The position numbers were made by a program, and so were the translations under genes. The notes below the pieces were generated by a model. It was not told where the DNA came from. It was given only the letters and a program-made list of their open reading frames with translations, and searched no databases. Below are positions 6,980 to 7,510 of a stretch of DNA of 7,510 bases, piece by piece (the stretch's first letter is position 1; every line of letters starts with the position of its first letter). The stretch comes from Alphaproteobacteria bacterium (GTDB taxonomy: Bacteria > Pseudomonadota > Alphaproteobacteria > Micropepsales > Micropepsaceae), in assembly GCA_017307315.1 (NCBI GenBank), contig JAFKFF010000067.1, positions 1,165 to 8,674 of the forward strand, read 5' to 3'.

Positions 6980-7503
6980 GGCGCGAAGCGCCCCATTCTC
7001 TTGTTGTAGTCGACCTGGGCCGGCGTCATCTGGAAGCCCGCCATCAGCTGATACTCGTAGGGCTGATGGCCGCTCTCCAGCGTGATGTCGAAATCGTCGG
7101 GCGATTCCTCGAAGGTCGCGACCGACGCCCCTGGCGCGAAATCGAAGCTGACATTCAGGATGCGCTTTTCAATCAACTGATCGCCGCGCGTGACCGCGAC
7201 GAAGTAAGGGACGGTGTAATGGGCGCCGTCCGCGACGGGCGCGCGGGTGGCGCGGAAGGTCAAGGTCAGGGAGGAATCGGTCTCGCCCGTCTTGCGGTTG
7301 ATCTGGCAAGAGGTGCGGGTGCCGGCCAGCGACACGCGATAGGCCTCGCCCGACAGATCCTGCGGCGCGCCTTCCCGGAAGATCACAAGCTGGGACGCAT
7401 CGGCCAGGATCACCGGCACCGGACAGAAATTGACTTTGGACGTGTTGCAGCCCGCCAGCGGCAAAAGGGCCAGGCCGAGGACGGCGAATCGATTGAGCGT
7501 CAT
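6976..7503 (-). CDS. putative lipoprotein of unknown function
   Basis: The 175-residue product begins with a short basic n-region (MTLNR), a hydrophobic segment (about 6-16) and a lipobox L16-A17-G18-C19, so C19 should be lipidated after signal peptidase II cleavage. N20 follows the cysteine, so Lol-dependent sorting to the outer membrane is plausible. Two more cysteines, C27 and C66, could form a disulfide in the periplasm. The mature part alternates hydrophobic and polar residues, suggesting a beta-rich fold, and ends in a conserved-looking YQLMAGFQMTPAQVDYNKR stretch (151-169). I do not recognise a named family. The ATG lies only 7 bases from the window edge, so its promoter and ribosome-binding site are not visible. 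The signal peptide supports this start. It overlaps argS by 4 bases and is probably in the same transcript, although an obvious functional link to arginine charging is lacking. Confidence 0.88.
   Translation of the reverse strand: MTLNRFAVLGLALLPLAGCNTSKVNFCPVPVILADASQLVIFREGAPQDLSGEAYRVSLAGTRTSCQINRKTGETDSSLTLTFRATRAPVADGAHYTVPYFVAVTRGDQLIEKRILNVSFDFAPGASVATFEESPDDFDITLESGHQPYEYQLMAGFQMTPAQVDYNKRMGRFAP
6980..6992 (-). promoter_or_regulatory. hairpin abutting the argS start codon
   Basis: GGCGC-TTC-GCGCC is a perfect 5-bp GC hairpin that ends one base before the argS ATG and lies inside the last codons of the upstream lipoprotein gene. It would hinder independent ribosome loading at argS and could be opened by ribosomes finishing the upstream gene. 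The stem is seen; the coupling role is inference. Confidence 0.45.
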
Positions 7504-7510
7504 GCGTGCT

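Noticed and set aside
5354..7009. Long + strand open frame opposite argS
   Set aside because: It is a shadow of argS codon structure. All conserved motifs are on the minus strand.

Overview
The window is high-GC (roughly two-thirds G+C by eye), gene-dense bacterial DNA and looks chromosomal. It most resembles an alphaproteobacterium. The reasons are the split P-protein (GcvPA + GcvPB), a tandem glycine riboswitch in front of gcvT, the alphaproteobacterial style of ArgS and of the GcvPB C-terminal tail, and a secreted-type pentapeptide protein. I cannot fix the genus from sequence alone. I see no mobile element, CRISPR array, tRNA or rRNA gene, or sign of recent transfer.

Layout. At the left edge (1-399, + strand) is the 3' part of a cysteine-rich pentapeptide-repeat protein, followed by an intrinsic terminator (429-457). 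Everything else is on the minus strand. Read in the direction of transcription, from right to left, it runs: a small lipoprotein of unknown function (7503-6976); argS for arginyl-tRNA synthetase (6979-5234), overlapping the lipoprotein gene by ATGA; a 343-base intergenic region (5233-4891) with a sigma70-like promoter, a two-aptamer glycine riboswitch and a probable start-site-sequestering platform; then gcvT, gcvH, gcvPA and gcvPB, packed with gaps or overlaps of 14, 3 and -4 bases. gcvPB ends at 462 and converges on the pentapeptide gene.

How it works together. GcvPA/GcvPB (P-protein), GcvH (lipoyl carrier) and GcvT (aminomethyltransferase) are three of the four parts of the glycine cleavage system. 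That system turns glycine + THF + NAD+ into CO2, NH3, 5,10-methylene-THF and NADH. The fourth part, the L-protein (dihydrolipoyl dehydrogenase), is not here and must be encoded elsewhere. The riboswitch lets glycine itself control the operon. The platform has no U-run, and an 8-base segment ending directly against the gcvT AUG is perfectly complementary to the conserved 3' strand of aptamer 2. This points to control of translation initiation, switched on by glycine.

Most of the window is well-known biology. The items most worth a second look are the riboswitch expression platform with its repeated start-site-complementary segments, the unknown lipoprotein coupled to argS, and a hairpin that abuts the argS start codon. 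I did not find a convincing undescribed system.
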